Of a DNA stretch of 64,000 bases, positions 61,734 to 64,000 are shown in pieces. Position numbers and translations under genes: made by a program. Position 1 is the stretch's first letter; every line of letters starts with the position of its first letter. Origin of the DNA: Epinephelus fuscoguttatus (Eukaryota; Chordata; Actinopteri; Perciformes; Serranidae). The notes beneath the pieces were generated by a model. The model was given only the letters and a program-made list of their open reading frames with translations. It was not told the origin of the DNA and did no database searches. The stretch spans positions 37,926,059 through 37,990,058 of the forward strand of contig NC_064755.1 in the NCBI RefSeq assembly GCF_011397635.1, written 5' to 3'.

Positions 61734-63917
61734 GTAATAATAGCCACGCTAGAGTGTCTAAAAAAAGTCTCTAAAAAATATGAAATCCTGCCTTTATGAG
61801 TAGCTTGTCGTGCATTTTTTAAGCCTGTCAGCAGATGTTCATGTATTGTTTCTGGTGTGTGACAGGTGATTCATCCAGGCGTCAGGAGACAGGTGGAAAT
61901 TGACCTGCTGCTAATGAAAGCAGGCAGTTGGCTCCTGAACTGCCTGCCTGGACTCAAGTGGCTCAGCCTGTGTGAGGTAGTAGATGAGTTTGAGAAGCTC
62001 ATGACCAAACAGGTAGGAACATGCAGACCCTCCACATTTAAAGGTCCAGTGTGTAGGATTTGGGGGGATATATTGGCAGAGGTATAATATAATATAATAC
62101 ATAGGTTTTCTTTAGTGTATAATCACATAGAAATAAGAATTCTTGTGGGGGGTTTTTTGTACCTTAAAGTGAGCCATTTATATCTACATAGGGAGCGGGT
62201 CCTTGTACACAGAGTCCAGCAGCCGTTAGCAGCCCCTCAAGGATAAGCAGTGTGGAAAAGAACAGATATTTTGAAAAGTGAATCTGCTTTCTTCAGTGTT
62301 TTTACCATTGTAAATCACTCTGTCCATTTGTTTTGGAGAGGAAGAGGCCTCTGCGGATAATTTGGCTCCCGCTAAAAACCTCCTGAACGTTTGAATCTTA
62401 CGTTATGAGAAAAAAAGGTGAGCACAAATTAGCCCGTGCTGGGCTAGTGGCCCGTCTCTGACGAGCAGAGTAGCATCTGAGAAACACTGGGATCAGATAA
62501 TCTGGCTTCTGCTAAAAATCTCCTGAAAAATGAAATGAATGAAGTATTTTTTTCAAGATTATTTTTGGACAGTATTTAGGCATGAGAAGGGGAGAGAGAG
62601 AGAGAGAGAGAGAGGGTATGACATGCAGCAAAGGGCTACAGGCTGGAATTGAATCCGTGGCCGCTGCAGCAAGGACATAACCTTTGTACATGGAACACCT
62701 GCTTTACCCACTGAGCTACTGGGTGACCCTACGAAAGAAATTCTAACCAGGAGAAGTTTCAGCCGCTTACAGTCTTCAGTCCTCATCACTGGATGCCACT
62801 AAATCTCCCTAAATCTTTCACACTGCTCCATTTAAATTATACAGAATTTGAGTTGTTTGTCTTTGTGTTCACGCTACTGGTTAAATGACACATATGATTT
62901 GTCTTTTTGTGATCAATAAAGACAGCTTTAAATTTCTTTTCATGCCTGTAAAGAGGCAAGACAGAATTTAAAGTAAAATAACTGAGGTGCTTAGACCTGC
63001 AGCATGAAAACAAATAGCCTCATAGCAAAGAAGTCTAATCTGCTGATTTTTTATTTCAGATTGATCTCCGTTTTGAGGCCAGGAACATCGAGCGTTTCCA
63101 GGAAAATTTCCGCAATGTGGATTACGTCAAGTTCCCAACTACGTTACGACCATTTGTCACCAGGACCGTTTTAGTGGAAACTTTTGAAGTGAGTACAGAA
63201 CTGCTTCAAATCTACGGAAGACACAGGACTGAATGATTGAGTGATAGCTTGCACTCTAAATATACAGCACAAGCATGTCAGCCATATTAGAATATCAAAT
63301 GCACACTTCATTAACTACAAGAATGAACTACTGTCTTCTTTAATAAACTGAACCTGTGTGACACAATGTCTGTGATTTCTAGGCAATGTAGAATTGTTGT
63401 GGTTGAATGAGTATTTTTCAGTTTATATTTGACCTTTTTGTTCAGGAGAGCGAGCCTGTATCCAACTACCTGAGCTCGTCGATCCCTCAGGAGGTGAAGC
63501 AGAAAATAGCCAGGATGGGAATAGAGACCATGCTGAAGATGGTGAGATACATCACCATGTAAATGTCTCCCTGTTCTGTGTGATCAGTCTGATTGTATGT
63601 TCACTTACATCGTCTCCATCTGTATGTCTGTATTCCAGGTTTTCGTGGACAACTTTGTCCACGGGGATCTCCATCCCGGGAACATTCTGGTCCAGTGTCG
63701 GGGGCCTCATCCTGATTCCACTGACAGCACTGGTATGTCAGGGGATGCACATGGCAAGACCACCCTCACTGACCTGTGGGACACAGTGGTGGTCAGCATC
63801 AGGCCCGTCCCATGTCCTCTCCAGCTGGTGCTGCTGGACGCTGGCATCGTAGCCCAGCTCAGCGACCACGATCTCGCCAACCTCAAGGCTGTTTTTACAG
63901 CTGTGGTGCTGCAGCAG
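60855..63917 (+). CDS. adck2: adck2, aarF domain-containing kinase 2 (5' five coding exons; 3' end outside window)
   Basis: An atypical protein-kinase-like protein of the UbiB/ABC1/ADCK family in mitochondria; ADCK2 has been implicated in coenzyme Q and fatty-acid metabolism, but its substrate is not established. Coding segments: 60855-61733, 61866-62012, 63060-63188, 63446-63541, 63639-63917. All are exact multiples of three with GT-AG introns, giving 510 residues of about 626 in the human protein. Family motifs: KxGQ (KLGQ, residues 144-147), a nucleotide-loop GSGCVAQVY (204-212), VAIK with lysine 293, catalytic HGDLHPGN (425-432) and metal-binding DAG (484-486). A hydrophobic segment at about 88-120 is a likely membrane anchor, and the basic N-terminus fits a mitochondrial import signal. 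The start is the first of two consecutive ATGs. Remaining exons lie to the right. Confidence 0.95.
61866..62012 (+). CDS. adck2: adck2 coding exon 2
   Basis: 147 nt, 49 codons: VIHPGVRRQVEIDLLLMKAG, then SWLLNCLPGLKWLSLCEVVD and EFEKLMTKQ. VxHPGVxxQVxxDL is the typical continuation of VAIK in the ADCK2 group. Acceptor GTGTGACAG, donor GTAGGA. The following intron carries two nested repeats. Confidence 0.95.
62042..62831 (+). mobile_element. TTAA-flanked MITE (family A) in adck2 intron 2
   Basis: Bounded by TTAA (62,038-62,041 and 62,832-62,835). Ends AAGGTCCAGTGTGTAGG and the decayed inverted CACACTGCTCCAT. Interior blocks GGATATATTGGCAGAGGTA, ATAGGGAGCGGGTCCTTG and GAGAGGAAGAGGCCTCTGCG match the copies at 56 and 51 kb. 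It contains a SINE inserted near its right end. It lies in the sense direction of adck2. Confidence 0.8.
62545..62730 (-). mobile_element. tRNA-derived SINE nested in the MITE
   Basis: On the minus strand: a head with A box CAGTAGCTCAGTGGGTAAAG (62,721-62,702) and B box GGATTCAATTCC; a body with CTTGCTGCAGCGGCCACGG and GCCCTTTGCTGCATGTCATA; a CT-rich tract (the GA repeat at 62,590-62,615 on the plus strand); and the end TCATGCCTAAATACTGTCC. The order matches a very common percomorph SINE. It is antisense to adck2 and younger than the MITE it interrupts. Confidence 0.85.
63060..63188 (+). CDS. adck2: adck2 coding exon 3
   Basis: 129 nt, 43 codons: IDLRFEARNIERFQENFRNV, then DYVKFPTTLRPFVTRTVLVE TFE. 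The DLRxEAxNxxxFxxNF block is a UbiB-family signature. Acceptor TTATTTCAG, donor GTGAGT. Confidence 0.95.
63446..63541 (+). CDS. adck2: adck2 coding exon 4
   Basis: 96 nt, 32 codons: ESEPVSNYLSSSIPQEVKQK IARMGIETMLKM. The E(T/S)FEE(S)xP junction with exon 3 is typical of the family. Acceptor TTGTTCAG, donor GTGAGA. Confidence 0.94.
63639..63917 (+). CDS. adck2: adck2 coding exon 5 (catalytic loop)
   Basis: 279 nt, residues 418-510: VFVDNFVHGDLHPGNILVQC, a variable stretch, then LQLVLLDAGIVAQLSDHDLA and NLKAVFTAVVLQQ. It contains the catalytic aspartate (D427) and the DAG that replaces DFG (D484). Acceptor GTATTCCAG, donor GTAATG. The next exon is beyond the window. Confidence 0.95.
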
Positions 63918-64000
63918 GTAATGAGGATAAGAGTACGTACGTGAAGTTTCAGGCTGAATTACGACAGTAGAATAGCCCAGCAGATAAAAGGAGCGTACAC

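Larger units (their letters stand above)
62013..63059 (+). other. adck2: adck2 intron 2
   Basis: About 1.05-kb GT-AG intron, three quarters of which is the MITE-plus-SINE insertion; the remainder is AT-rich and unremarkable. Confidence 0.9.

Overview
The window is a piece of a vertebrate nuclear chromosome, almost certainly a ray-finned (teleost) fish, probably a percomorph. The genes are split by GT-AG introns, the spacers are AT-rich with CA/TG, TA, CT and GATG microsatellites, and the interspersed repeats are of fish type: LINE 3' ends with ATTG and GGAT tails, three different tRNA-headed SINEs, and many non-autonomous DNA transposons, several of them flanked by TTAA. Nothing prokaryotic, plasmid-like or CRISPR-like is present.

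Two protein-coding genes can be read with confidence. On the minus strand, 19 coding exons between 34,670 and 8,964 spell a complete DENN-domain protein of about 1,017 residues that I identify as dennd2a, a Rab guanine-nucleotide exchange factor. All exon junctions are in phase, except that the large second coding exon carries one base too many. On the plus strand, from 60,855 to the right edge, the first five coding exons of adck2 (an atypical, UbiB-family mitochondrial kinase) give 510 residues, including the KxGQ motif, the catalytic lysine, the HGDLHPGN loop and a DAG metal-binding motif. The gene continues beyond the window. The head-to-head order dennd2a / adck2 matches the human 7q34 neighbourhood and supports both identifications.

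Region by region: 1-3.8 kb is gene-free spacer. A splice-donor-bearing, GC-richer patch at 3.84-4.15 kb may be the first exon of an unidentified minus-strand neighbour. 4.1-8.0 kb is spacer with a polypurine block and a LINE 3' fragment. 8.0-34.7 kb is dennd2a (3' UTR, exons and introns), whose introns hold a LINE, a tRNA-derived SINE, several fold-back DNA elements and a second SINE. 34.7-60 kb has no recognisable coding exon. It is either the long 5' intron of dennd2a or intergenic spacer, and holds a decayed hAT transposon, a nested transposon carrying a RecQ-like helicase fragment, two further inverted-repeat elements, a nested hAT MITE, and a possible alternative 5' exon and promoter of dennd2a near 54.7-55.1 kb. 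60.17-60.6 kb is a CpG-rich, apparently bidirectional promoter with ETS, CRE-like and E-box motifs. It serves adck2 on the right and a candidate minus-strand transcript on the left.

The two proteins are not known to work in one pathway. DENND2A acts on Rab9 in endosome-to-Golgi traffic; ADCK2 is mitochondrial. Their adjacency is conserved synteny rather than an operon. I found no new molecular system. The most useful observations are the apparent one-base frameshift in dennd2a, the nested helicase-bearing element, the TTAA-flanked and hAT fold-back elements, and the unidentified transcript opposite adck2.
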